Below are positions 14,470-21,237 of a stretch of 64,000 nucleotides of DNA, piece by piece. Within the stretch, counting starts at the first letter, position 1. Every line of letters starts with the position of its first letter. The notes under the pieces were generated by a model. The model ran no database searches. It saw nothing but the letters and a program-made list of their open reading frames with translations, and was not told the DNA's origin. Origin of the DNA: a virus; the IMG/VR virus record IMGVR_UViG_3300029267_002727, positions 33,715-97,714 of that record. One strand, 5' to 3'. A program made the position numbers and the translations under genes.

Positions 14470-14690
14470 TGGACCCAGAACAGGCACGCACGATTTCGAT
14501 AGTACGCGAACTGGTGTGCGGCAAGCAACTGACGCTACCCAATGGTTACACCCTGGCCATGAGCAAAGATATGACCATCGGGTTCATCATGGGGTGTCAG
14601 GACTACATTGTGGGATCTATGACACTGGCGCAACTGCACGCACTACTCACCAAGTTCGATATCGGACCAGTCATCCCGGAGGTGAACTGA
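14469..14690 (+). CDS. Hypothetical small protein
   Basis: 73 residues, TGATG-coupled to the gene before, with GGAGGTAAAC upstream. Two helices and a strand pair (LPNGYTLAMSKDMTIGFIMG). No family recognised. Confidence 0.55.
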   Translation: MDPEQARTISIVRELVCGKQLTLPNGYTLAMSKDMTIGFIMGCQDYIVGSMTLAQLHALLTKFDIGPVIPEVN

Positions 14691-14944
14691 TGCAGAACCA
14701 CAAGGACGAACTGACCAGCAAGCAGATCGCGGAACGTGAAAGGCTCTTGGCGCACGGTCTCCCCGAAGGCTATGGGGAGGAAGTCCCGGAGATGGATGGG
14801 GAAGAAGACCCCCGCAGCCGGCACGAGCGACGCGCGGACGCAGCCAGGGCCCGGAAGAAGAAGGCCCGCGAGGCCAAGATCCGAGCCAGGCGTAATCGGG
14901 CCCGCAAGAACAAGCGAGGAAAGAAGCGAGGGAAGAAGCAATGA
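14690..14944 (+). CDS. Highly basic small protein
   Basis: 84 residues, TGATG-coupled. The first half is acidic and helical; the last 35 residues are almost only Arg, Lys and Ala (ARKKKAREAKIRARRNRARK), ending KKRGKKQ. It probably binds nucleic acid or the ribosome. The RMF-like array starts immediately after it. Confidence 0.6.
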   Translation: MQNHKDELTSKQIAERERLLAHGLPEGYGEEVPEMDGEEDPRSRHERRADAARARKKKAREAKIRARRNRARKNKRGKKRGKKQ

Positions 14945-15312
14945 GCGTGCTTAGTAACCCCACAGAGTGGGCAGAGGGATACCGGGCGTTCTGGCGAGGG
15001 CTGTCGTGGCAGGATACCCCGTACGAAAGCGGCCCAAAGTGGTCGGCATGGGATAGGGGCTGGACGTACGCGGCCAACCAAGAAGCGGAAGAACAGCGGC
15101 GGCGCAACGAGAGCGAACCAATCGACACACCCGCCAGCAGTGAACTATCCGTTGCCTGGTCCCGCGGCTATCTCCACTACTGGCACGACAACCGTCCCAA
15201 CGAGTATGAAAAAGGCTCCATCGAGTACGCCGACTGGCAGGTAGGGTTTGAAGATGCCGCCGAGGAGGACTACCTCGACACCATAGAAACTGAGGAGGAG
15301 CTTGATGATTGA
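14941..15312 (+). CDS. RMF-like protein, two domains
   Basis: 123 residues, ATGA-coupled. Two repeats of the pattern GYxAYxxG-x(5)-NPY-x(9)-WxxGWxxA: AEGYRAFWRG...TPYE...AWDRGW at about 11-45 and SRGYLHYWHD...NEYE...DWQVGF at about 72-105. The same spacing is found in E. coli ribosome modulation factor (GYQAGIAG...CPYQ...WLGGWREA), a 55-residue protein that drives ribosomes into inactive 100S dimers. Whether the phage copies bind ribosomes is inference. Confidence 0.6.
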   Translation: MSVLSNPTEWAEGYRAFWRGLSWQDTPYESGPKWSAWDRGWTYAANQEAEEQRRRNESEPIDTPASSELSVAWSRGYLHYWHDNRPNEYEKGSIEYADWQVGFEDAAEEDYLDTIETEEELDD

Positions 15313-15610
15313 GATCTACGAGGTGACGCACCACCTCCCCTACGTGTGCCCCAACTGTGAGGGCCGCCTGACTGTAGTGGGAACCGCAACGAACGAACGC
15401 AACAACCCGGTGATCGGCCTATACTGCCCGCGCTGTGACAGGGCAATGGAGATCGAGATCGTCCTCGACGGCCGGCGCAATCCGCACGCCGAGGGATATG
15501 CCCAGTACGAGCTCTACCTCGATGTTACCAACCCCTATCGCGATGAGTGGCACGCCCAGCGCTTTCATCAGGGAGTGGAAGACGCCAAGAAAGACGAGAT
15601 CCCCTTCTAG
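15305..15610 (+). CDS. Zinc ribbon fused to an RMF-like domain, SSB-tail-like C-terminus
   Basis: 101 residues, ATG 15305 with GAGGAGGAG, overlapping the previous gene. CPNC (15-18) and CPRC (41-44) form a zinc ribbon. An RMF-like domain follows (AEGYAQYELYLDVTNPYRDE, about 61-80, then a helix). The protein ends DEIPF, resembling the GEEIPF end of the SSB at 21512 and the DDDIPF tip of bacterial SSBs. Confidence 0.6.
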   Translation: MIEIYEVTHHLPYVCPNCEGRLTVVGTATNERNNPVIGLYCPRCDRAMEIEIVLDGRRNPHAEGYAQYELYLDVTNPYRDEWHAQRFHQGVEDAKKDEIPF

Positions 15611-15620
15611 GAGGACCAAG

Positions 15621-15911
15621 ATGAGTAGCGAGAGCTACCACGAGGGATACCTTGACTTCCAGCGCGGCCACGGGTGCCAATGCAACCCCTACACCCCCAT
15701 GACCTGCGAGTGGCGTGGTTGGAGAAATGGTTGGTTCCAGGCCAAGCAAGATAAGGGCTGGCCCTGGCACGAAGGCTACGATGCCTACCAGAATGGCATT
15801 TCCTGGACCGACAACCCGCATCCAGTGAACGCCGAAGACAATGCGTGGCTGGAGTGGGACGCCGGCTGGGAGCAGGCCCGGCGAGAAGAGGAAGCTATCC
15901 AGGATGAGTGA
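15621..15911 (+). CDS. RMF-like protein, two domains
   Basis: 96 residues, ATG 15621 with AGGAGG. Domains at about 7-41 (HEGYLDFQRG...CNPYT...WRGWRNGW) and 48-83 (HEGYDAYQNGISWTDNPHP...WLEWDAGWEQA). The second is among the closest to the RMF consensus in the window. Overlaps the next RMF-like gene by eight bases. Confidence 0.65.
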   Translation: MSSESYHEGYLDFQRGHGCQCNPYTPMTCEWRGWRNGWFQAKQDKGWPWHEGYDAYQNGISWTDNPHPVNAEDNAWLEWDAGWEQARREEEAIQDE

Positions 15912-16179
15912 ATCAACCGCCTACGTCGAAGGATACTGCGCTTGGGCAGATGGGAGCCTGTGCCCGTACGTTTCTCTGTCTCAGGAGTGGTGGGACTGGC
16001 ATCGCGGCTACTGGCAGGCTAAACAGGAGGACTTTGAGGCCCAAACCCCGTACCAGGAAGGCCATGAAGCCTACTTTCGAGACGTGGACCTGGACGATAA
16101 CCCCTACCCGCCCTCTGAGTCCGCGCACGCTGACTGGAACGCCGGCTGGACGCAGGGTGAGCTAGAGGTTATAGATTGA
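15904..16179 (+). CDS. RMF-like protein, two domains
   Basis: 91 residues, ATG 15904. Domains at about 7-40 (VEGYCAWADG...CPYVS...WWDWHRGYWQA) and 48-84 (QEGHEAYFRDVDLDDNPYP...DWNAGW). Same two-domain length and order as the gene just upstream, so the pair probably arose by duplication. Confidence 0.65.
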   Translation: MSESTAYVEGYCAWADGSLCPYVSLSQEWWDWHRGYWQAKQEDFEAQTPYQEGHEAYFRDVDLDDNPYPPSESAHADWNAGWTQGELEVID

Positions 16180-16197
16180 TAACCATATCTGGTTATC
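16178..16197 (+). other. Inverted repeat at the stop of an RMF-like gene
   Basis: GATAACC / GGTTATC with a 6-base spacer, overlapping the stop codon at 16177-16179. An operator or a small hairpin in the mRNA. The rest of the 113-base gap holds the repeats listed next. Confidence 0.5.
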
Positions 16198-16248
16198 GAC
16201 CAGGGCACGCACGTAGGGGCCCAAAAGAGTGAAGACGTCAGACACCTG

Positions 16249-16281
16249 TGTAGCGCTACAGTAGCGTTACACCGCGTTACA
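16249..16281 (+). repeat. Operator-like repeats upstream of an RMF-like gene
   Basis: A perfect 12-bp palindrome TGTAGCGCTACA (16249-16260) followed by two more copies of its right half, GCGTTACA at 16264-16271 and 16274-16281. The three GCGYTACA units are spaced 11 and 10 bases, one helical turn, and the last one runs into the ribosome site of the gene at 16293. Confidence 0.6.
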
Positions 16282-16292
16282 GGAGATATAGC

Positions 16293-16610
16293 ATGAGCCC
16301 ATTTGATGAAGGCTACCAAGCATACTGGAACGGCGAGGGCCCCGAGGCCAATGCGTACGAAGACGGCGAGAACAGGTTCTTCTGGAACACAGGCTGGGTA
16401 TGGGCAGAGTATGATGACGCCAGCCGCACGAATGAGCCAGCGCGCAAACTGCTCAGTGGCGAGGCCGTAGAGATCAACACGGTGGGAGGCCTGCGCGGAG
16501 CGATCGCGGCGCTGCCGGATGTACTCGATGTTCGGGCGTGCTCGGATCAGGGCTTCCACTTCATTACCCTCATGGTCGATGGGAACACGCTGCTTATGGA
16601 GGCTGAGTAA
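16293..16610 (+). CDS. RMF-like domain plus unknown C-terminal domain
   Basis: 105 residues, ATG 16293 with AGGAGAT. The RMF-like domain is at about 5-39 (DEGYQAYWNG...NAYE...FFWNTGWVWA). The remaining 60 residues form an alpha/beta domain (GGLRGAIAALPDVLDVRA) without a known family. Preceded by operator-like repeats, so it may start its own transcription. Confidence 0.6.
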   Translation: MSPFDEGYQAYWNGEGPEANAYEDGENRFFWNTGWVWAEYDDASRTNEPARKLLSGEAVEINTVGGLRGAIAALPDVLDVRACSDQGFHFITLMVDGNTLLMEAE

Positions 16611-16611
16611 T

Positions 16612-16812
16612 ATGTGGGGCTTTGAGATAGCAAGTGATGGTACTCCGGTGGCCGTTGAGGTGCCAACCCCGTACGAGCAGGGCCACCTGGCCTTCTTCGA
16701 GGACAAGGATCTGTCTGAGAACCCGCACATCCGTGACGACTACCGGGCAGAATGGGAGGATGGCTGGCACGCAGCCCGAGCCGAGCAGCGATGGCGGCGG
16801 AAGAGGAAATAA
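16612..16812 (+). CDS. RMF-like protein, one domain
   Basis: 66 residues, ATG 16612. After a 20-residue lead the domain is at about 22-55 (EQGHLAFFEDKDLSENPHI...EWEDGWHAA), closing with a basic RWRRKRK tail. Close to the second domain of the protein at 15904 (EGHEAYFRDVDLDDNPYP). Confidence 0.65.
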   Translation: MWGFEIASDGTPVAVEVPTPYEQGHLAFFEDKDLSENPHIRDDYRAEWEDGWHAARAEQRWRRKRK

Positions 16813-16814
16813 CT

Positions 16815-16853
16815 ATGAGCGAACTGAGCATACCCGAGATGGAGGCTGAGTAA
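16815..16853 (+). other. Possible 12-codon mini-ORF in a short duplication
   Basis: ATG...TAA encoding SELSIPEMEAE between two RMF-like genes, overlapping the next ATG. ATGGAGGCTGAGTAAT occurs here (16839-16854) and at the end of the gene at 16293 (16597-16612), so the mini-ORF looks like a remnant of a duplication whose GGAGG now serves the gene at 16853. Confidence 0.4.
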
Positions 16854-17092
16854 TGAGACCATGCGAGGAGCAAGAGTACAGGTGTGGACGCAATGCGTTC
16901 CTCGACTCGTTTCCATACGACAAAAGCAGATCGGGCGCCTGGCGCAGCGGCTGGATGCACGAGTATCACGTGGCCAGGCGCCAAGACCGGGCCGACCTCA
17001 CTGACGAGATCGAGGCAGCGCTGAGAAAGTACGGGCTATCCTTCCATGACGCGCACAATGCCGTCACAGAGGCCCTGGATCGTGTATTCTAG
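16853..17092 (+). CDS. RMF-like domain with helical C-terminal extension
   Basis: 79 residues, TAATG overlap. The domain at about 8-38 is shortened (CGRNAFLDSFPYDKSRS...AWRSGWMHEY), lacking the residues usually before PY. A 40-residue helical tail follows (LTDEIEAALRKYGLSFHDAH). Confidence 0.55.
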   Translation: MRPCEEQEYRCGRNAFLDSFPYDKSRSGAWRSGWMHEYHVARRQDRADLTDEIEAALRKYGLSFHDAHNAVTEALDRVF

Positions 17093-17100
17093 GAGGTGAC

Positions 17101-17445
17101 ATGACCGACAAATGCTACAACGAAGGCGTATTGGCCCGCAAGCGCAACGAGTCCAGGGATAGTTGCCCCTATTATACGTCCAATCGTGTAGACTGGCTCC
17201 GTGGCTGGGATGACCAGGACTGGCGTATCTCCCGTACTACCCCTATAGGCTACGACGACATCGTGGTACGGATACCTATGTACCCGGAGGACATGGCAGA
17301 CTGGCCGTACGCAGAGATACGGGAAGCCGTGATGGAAGCCCTGATAGAGGGGCTGGAAGATGTCTTCATCGCTACCCCCGCCTGTATGAGCAGGGAAGAC
17401 GCGGAGGAGTGCGTTGCCGAGGCGGTGGGCAGGGTGTGGCAATGA
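17101..17445 (+). CDS. RMF-like domain plus unknown C-terminal domain
   Basis: 114 residues, ATG 17101 with AGGAGG. Divergent RMF-like domain at about 6-40 (NEGVLARKRN...CPYYT...WLRGWDDQ), then a 75-residue domain with an acidic helix and two cysteines. The CPY is the same tripeptide as in E. coli RMF. Confidence 0.55.
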   Translation: MTDKCYNEGVLARKRNESRDSCPYYTSNRVDWLRGWDDQDWRISRTTPIGYDDIVVRIPMYPEDMADWPYAEIREAVMEALIEGLEDVFIATPACMSREDAEECVAEAVGRVWQ

Positions 17446-17463
17446 GCGCCGAGACATGGCAAG

Positions 17464-17694
17464 ATGGCACTATATAGTATAGCGGCCCTCGCAATAAGTG
17501 ACACCGGCTCCGAAATATGGGTCGGCAGTGTTCTGGCAGACACTCAGGAGGAGGCCGAGAGGTACGGCCTCGGGGTGGCGCTAGATTGGCTCCCCTGTTC
17601 GTGTGGGTACAGATCCCACAGATGCTGGGCAACACAGGTTCCTGACGGGTATGTACACAAAGCATACCACGAGATTCACGCTCTAGGGAGGTGA
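17464..17694 (+). CDS. Hypothetical protein, paralogue of the gene at 18283
   Basis: 76 residues, ATG 17464 with a poor ribosome site; a short overlapping ORF at 17442-17477 may couple it to the gene before. MALYSIA...GSEIWVGSVLADTQEEA aligns with MRLYAVA...YIETLAGSVWARSQDEA at 18283. Four cysteines in the middle. Function unknown. Confidence 0.55.
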   Translation: MALYSIAALAISDTGSEIWVGSVLADTQEEAERYGLGVALDWLPCSCGYRSHRCWATQVPDGYVHKAYHEIHALGR

Positions 17695-17698
17695 ATGT

Positions 17699-17857
17699 AT
17701 GTCTCGAACTTGTATGAGCAACGCCTGGAAAGAAGGGTTTAAGGCATACCAGTGCGGTGTTCCGTTCGGCGCTAACCCCTATCCCATTTGCTACGATGAT
17801 GACAGGTGGATAGAATGGGAAAATGGCTGGGTCCAAGCGTGTAAATGGTCGCAGTAA
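17699..17857 (+). CDS. RMF-like protein of canonical length (52 residues)
   Basis: ATG 17699 with GGGAGGTGA. The whole protein is one RMF-like domain: KEGFKAYQCGVPFGANPYP at about 11-29 and WIEWENGWVQA at 37-47. At 52 residues it has nearly the length of E. coli RMF (55), which makes it the clearest single-domain member of the array. Confidence 0.65.
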   Translation: MSRTCMSNAWKEGFKAYQCGVPFGANPYPICYDDDRWIEWENGWVQACKWSQ

Positions 17858-17877
17858 TGAGTGAGTAAGGAGGTAAC

Positions 17878-18279
17878 ATGAAAGACAATACAGTCAGTAA
17901 CCTGGCCCTCTGGCTGGGCGATGTTCTGGCCGAACGCGCTGACGAAGTGAGTGCCCCTGAGTGCCGCGCTGCCCTGGAGCAGGCAATGGAGAGCGTCGGG
18001 ATCCCAGACCACATGGAGGGATACGACGAGATCGTCGGTTTCGACGAGAAGAGCGACACCGAGCAGTGGCTGATCTGCTGGATCGGCACGCTTACCCCGG
18101 ACAAGCAGTTCGGGGACAGCCCCAGTCAGGGGTGGTCGCTCGTCGCCAACTTCTGGAGCGTGGAGTTCAACCTGTTCATCCGTGAGTTGGCCCAGAAGAT
18201 GGAAGAGCACGTTGACTACTGCGTAGACGAGAAGCTGAAAGAGATCCGCGACTACTATGAGTGCGGGGATGGGTGGTAA
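17878..18279 (+). CDS. Hypothetical protein
   Basis: 133 residues, ATG 17878 with AAGGAGG. Helix-rich acidic protein with a central LICWIGTLTPDKQFG segment and aromatic FWSVEFNLFIREL. No RMF motif although it sits inside the array. No family recognised. Confidence 0.6.
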   Translation: MKDNTVSNLALWLGDVLAERADEVSAPECRAALEQAMESVGIPDHMEGYDEIVGFDEKSDTEQWLICWIGTLTPDKQFGDSPSQGWSLVANFWSVEFNLFIRELAQKMEEHVDYCVDEKLKEIRDYYECGDGW

Positions 18280-18282
18280 GCC

Positions 18283-18567
18283 ATGAGACTGTACGCAGTG
18301 GCAATGAGCGCCAGCTACGTAGAGGGCAATGAGGTGTATATCGAGACCCTAGCAGGTTCGGTGTGGGCCCGCTCTCAAGATGAAGCCGTAGGAGCAGGGT
18401 ATCGCCGCGTTGCACAAGACTACCCCCTCAGCGACGGATGGGAAAACTACTCTGTCGCGGCCTCTGAGATCCCAGAAGAGGCGCGATTGATGCCCGAAAT
18501 CAAGCTGGAAGAAGACTACGAAGACTACGCACAAGGGTACGCCATGGGTTTGGGATACGACCCATAA
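18283..18567 (+). CDS. Hypothetical protein with partial RMF-like end
   Basis: 94 residues, ATG 18283 with a weak ribosome site. Paralogue of the protein at 17464 over the first 45 residues. The end reads YEDYAQGYAMGLGYDP, which looks like the beginning of an RMF-like domain cut off after the first glycine, possibly a domain lost by deletion. Confidence 0.55.
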   Translation: MRLYAVAMSASYVEGNEVYIETLAGSVWARSQDEAVGAGYRRVAQDYPLSDGWENYSVAASEIPEEARLMPEIKLEEDYEDYAQGYAMGLGYDP

Positions 18568-18587
18568 GACATGGTAAAGGAGCTAAC

Positions 18588-18950
18588 ATGAGCGCAACAG
18601 GCCCCGACCAAACTTGGGAAGAAGGATACAACGCCGGGTTCTACGAGGGGAAACACGCCGACAACCCATACAGTGGGCACGACGAGAGGTTTCACCCGTG
18701 GAACCAGGGCGTACAGGCAGGGTACGATGACGGCTTCTGGCCATTCTATGACGAGGGTATCGAAGCGCGCAGTGATCGCGAGCGCCTCGAAGATAACCCA
18801 TACGAGCCTCGCACTCTCGAGTCAGAGATGTGGAAACGCGGCTGGATAGCCGAGTTTGAGAGAGTGCACGAAGACCGTGGGTGGCACTGGCTGTTCAAAG
18901 CGTCTGATCGCATTGTCTTTCAGCCGGAGGGGGAGATATGCTCTACCTAG
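18588..18950 (+). CDS. RMF-like protein, two domains
   Basis: 120 residues, ATG 18588 with AAGGAGC. Domains at about 11-45 (EEGYNAGFYEGKHADNPYS...PWNQGVQAG) and 55-89 (DEGIEARSDRERLEDNPYE...MWKRGWIAE). A 30-residue extension follows. Last member of the array. Confidence 0.65.
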   Translation: MSATGPDQTWEEGYNAGFYEGKHADNPYSGHDERFHPWNQGVQAGYDDGFWPFYDEGIEARSDRERLEDNPYEPRTLESEMWKRGWIAEFERVHEDRGWHWLFKASDRIVFQPEGEICST

Positions 18951-19141
18951 AGATGACCGACGAACAAGAGGCCCGCTATGATGAGCTCTGCGCACGCGAA
19001 GCGGTGCTCCAGGATGAGGTGAGTCATCTCCCCGTCCTTGGCGCAGTCTACCGCCTTGCCAAGATCGACGAGGAGCTCACAGACATTCACTATGAAGTGG
19101 CCGAGATGCTCGATGCCATGATCGCGGAGGCAAGACGATGA
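18938..19141 (+). CDS. Small coiled-coil-like protein
   Basis: 67 residues, overlapping the previous gene by 13 bases. Almost entirely helical with heptad-like spacing (EEARYDELCAREAVLQDEV-type, second half KIDEELTDIHYEVAEML). No family recognised. Confidence 0.55.
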   Translation: MLYLEMTDEQEARYDELCAREAVLQDEVSHLPVLGAVYRLAKIDEELTDIHYEVAEMLDAMIAEARR

Positions 19142-19521
19142 GGGAAAGATACGGTATCTGGAGTGAAGACCTGGGATGGTACGTTGGCACGTTCCTGGGA
19201 CTGGGGTTCTTCGAGCAGCACGTCAAGGATGATGACTGCTCCATTGCGGAGCGCCCAGTCGAGTTCGAGTCGTTCACGGAAGCGGACGAGTTCTTGGAGT
19301 CTTGGTGTGGCGGCCGCGCAGGTTGCCAGGTGAGATCCTATACACGCAGTAGTTGCAATGCGTTCCTTGAACGCATCGGCTACTGGGAGTATCTGCAACA
19401 GGCCACCGATCACGAACTCGAAGAGACTGTGGATACTTGGAAACGCAGAGAGGCAACCCACATCATCGAGGGTGGCCGCGCGGAGATGATAGCCTATATT
19501 GCCAGAAAGGAACTGGAATGA
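19138..19521 (+). CDS. Hypothetical protein
   Basis: 127 residues, ATGA-coupled. Aromatic-rich start (YGIWSEDLGWYVGTFLGLGF), three cysteines in the middle, helical acidic end. No family recognised. Confidence 0.6.
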   Translation: MRERYGIWSEDLGWYVGTFLGLGFFEQHVKDDDCSIAERPVEFESFTEADEFLESWCGGRAGCQVRSYTRSSCNAFLERIGYWEYLQQATDHELEETVDTWKRREATHIIEGGRAEMIAYIARKELE

Positions 19522-19742
19522 ACGACTATGATCTCGCCCTTGAGGCAGTGGCCGAGGGATGGGCCATACTGCAAATGCTGGCCGAAACCGACAATGACGA
19601 ACGGTGGTTTGCCAGCACGTTTGCCAGTAACCTGGACGGTATCGCAGCGAAACTGGGCTGGCCCAACGCGCTGGCTATCTGCCGTTACCAGGCAGAAGAA
19701 GAAAACAAGTACCGGGATAGGTACTACTATATGTACTACTAG
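19518..19742 (+). CDS. Hypothetical small protein
   Basis: 74 residues, ATGA-coupled. Helical, ending in a tyrosine-rich tail (YRDRYYYMYY). No family recognised. Confidence 0.55.
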   Translation: MNDYDLALEAVAEGWAILQMLAETDNDERWFASTFASNLDGIAAKLGWPNALAICRYQAEEENKYRDRYYYMYY

Positions 19743-19751
19743 GAGGCAGTC

Positions 19752-20066
19752 ATGGATCTGGTTTTAGTCAAAACTGTGAGGATAATCGACGGCCAGCAGG
19801 TGATGGACTGGGTACAGGCCGAGTTCGGCCGCTTTGTTGGTATGGCCTGCGAGGGGGCCGTCGATATGCAGGGCGAGTCCTGCTGGTGCGTGTGGAGTGT
19901 CCAGCTTGACCAGTACACGTGTACCCACGACGTCGCCGATGTGCTCGACACGCTACAATTCCAGGTAAGCCGCCATGGAGAAGTGGAGCTCATGGATGTC
20001 CTGGAGTACCTGTACCATATTGGGGAAATAGACCCCGGAATGTACACGTTCTACGCTGAGTGGTAA
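19752..20066 (+). CDS. Hypothetical protein
   Basis: 104 residues, ATG 19752 with AGGAGG. Strand-rich with four cysteines not in ribbon spacing (SCWCVWSVQLDQYTC). No family recognised. Confidence 0.6.
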   Translation: MDLVLVKTVRIIDGQQVMDWVQAEFGRFVGMACEGAVDMQGESCWCVWSVQLDQYTCTHDVADVLDTLQFQVSRHGEVELMDVLEYLYHIGEIDPGMYTFYAEW

Positions 20067-20076
20067 GGAGGCCAGT

Positions 20077-20307
20077 ATGAACATTGTCTGTGCAAACTGC
20101 GGAAAGTGGCGCAAACACTACGCCAAAGGGCTATGCTTGCGCTGTTATCAGAGCAAGTGGGAGCGCGAGCACGGCCACTCCCGTTCTGTGGGATTCTGTA
20201 CAGAATGCAACAAGATGAGGCAATTGGTGGCCCGTGGTATGTGTTCCGCTTGCTACCAGCGCGACAGGCGCAAGAGACAGAAGGAGGCCGGGGATGCATG
20301 CACTTAA
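20077..20307 (+). CDS. Tandem zinc-finger protein
   Basis: 76 residues, ATG 20077 with AAGGAGG. Two near-identical fingers: CANC...GLCLRCYQ (5-25) and CTEC...GMCSACYQ (43-63), each CxxC-x(13-14)-CxxC followed by basic residues (ESKW / DRRKRQK type). It probably binds nucleic acid. Its GFCTEC codons carry TTCTGTACAGAATGC, shared with the gene at 13921. Confidence 0.7.
   Translation: MNIVCANCGKWRKHYAKGLCLRCYQSKWEREHGHSRSVGFCTECNKMRQLVARGMCSACYQRDRRKRQKEAGDACT
20194..20205. repeat. Dispersed palindrome, site 4 (12-bp form)
   Basis: TTCTGTACAGAA in the tandem zinc-finger gene; same frame and same following bases as site 3. Confidence 0.7.
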
Positions 20308-20512
20308 GAAACACGACGATTCCGCCAATGACTATGACCTGAACGAGATGCACACGTGCGTCTGGATCCACATCGGAAACCTGTCCGTTTGCATCCATGA
20401 AACAGACGAGGGCGTGGCAGCTAATATCTGGCCACGCCCCGCCGCTGACGCGCAGGGGCCCCTCACCAGTACGTACGCGTTCTTTACGGAGGCCGAAGAT
20501 GGCGAAAGTTAG
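20294..20512 (+). CDS. Hypothetical small protein
   Basis: 72 residues, ATG 20294 with AAGGAGG inside the previous gene. Strand-rich centre (TCVWIHIGNLSVCIHET) and acidic end. No family recognised. Confidence 0.55.
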   Translation: MHALKKHDDSANDYDLNEMHTCVWIHIGNLSVCIHETDEGVAANIWPRPAADAQGPLTSTYAFFTEAEDGES

Positions 20513-20711
20513 ATATAAACGCACGGTCACGATCACGATCCAGTTCGGCGAGAAAGACGATCTCGAGACGCTGTGCAGTATATTCGAGGAAGTGATCGGA
20601 TGCGTCCCCGCAGACATCACCCTGGATGAGATCGAGGACGCATTCATGAACGTGCTCGCGGCAGAGCGGGAGTGGGAACTGGGAGGAGACGAAGATGCAA
20701 ACAGTGAATGA
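20499..20711 (+). CDS. Hypothetical small protein
   Basis: 70 residues, ATG 20499 with GGAGG. A basic beta strand start (AKVRYKRTVTITIQF) followed by an acidic helix pair. Overlaps both neighbours by 14-17 bases. Confidence 0.55.
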   Translation: MAKVRYKRTVTITIQFGEKDDLETLCSIFEEVIGCVPADITLDEIEDAFMNVLAAEREWELGGDEDANSE

Positions 20712-21039
20712 AGTCAGGCTCGCCATCCTCGAGAACTTTATGAAGGATGTGTCTATCGCCCTTCAGGACGAGAGTGACCCAGAAAACTTGCGGTGGCGAC
20801 TGTCCGAGATCGAGGCGACATACGTCTCCGCGCTGGAGGTTGCCACGCCCAAGGTTGGTGACAAGGTGAAGATCGTCCGTGCGTGCATCGACGCCGACAT
20901 GCTGAACATTGCAGATGCTATGATCGAGAAGCTGCACGAGCGCGGCACAGTAAACGCGGTCTACCCAAGGACGCAGGCAGTCGAACTCGACTCTACCGTG
21001 TTCGCGTTCACGTTCGACGAGGTGGCCCTGTGCAGGTAG
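20695..21039 (+). CDS. Protein with SH3-like C-terminal half
   Basis: 114 residues, ATG 20695 with GGAGGAG. Helical first 50 residues; from PKVGDKVKIVRA on, the pattern fits a small SH3-type barrel (VGDKV...GTVNAV...VELDS). No specific family. Confidence 0.5.
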   Translation: MQTVNEVRLAILENFMKDVSIALQDESDPENLRWRLSEIEATYVSALEVATPKVGDKVKIVRACIDADMLNIADAMIEKLHERGTVNAVYPRTQAVELDSTVFAFTFDEVALCR

Positions 21040-21227
21040 GCGACCGCGCCGTAGTCCGCGCCAACCCCCGCTCCAAGACAGTCAAGGGCGGGGAAGAGAT
21101 AACCATCCTTGAAATCAGGTATACCGAGGTCACGGCGCAGGTACACAACCTGCCCGCGGGCAAAATAGGACAACGTCGTATCCTCCGGGAGGATGTTGTC
21201 ATACCCGAGCAGCTTCAACTGCTCTAA
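21030..21227 (+). CDS. Small SH3/KOW-like protein (GTG start)
   Basis: 65 residues from GTG 21030 with GAGGTGG. Begins QVGDRAVVRANP, then EITILEIRYTEVTAQVHNL: short strands with a G-D turn as in KOW or SH3-like barrels. Overlaps the previous gene by ten bases. Resembles in layout the C-terminal half of that gene. Confidence 0.5.
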   Translation: MQVGDRAVVRANPRSKTVKGGEEITILEIRYTEVTAQVHNLPAGKIGQRRILREDVVIPEQLQLL

Positions 21228-21237
21228 GGAGGTCATC

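Noticed and set aside
16815-16853. Functional 12-residue leader peptide
   Set aside because: No regulatory codons or attenuator hairpin follow; better explained as part of a short duplication.
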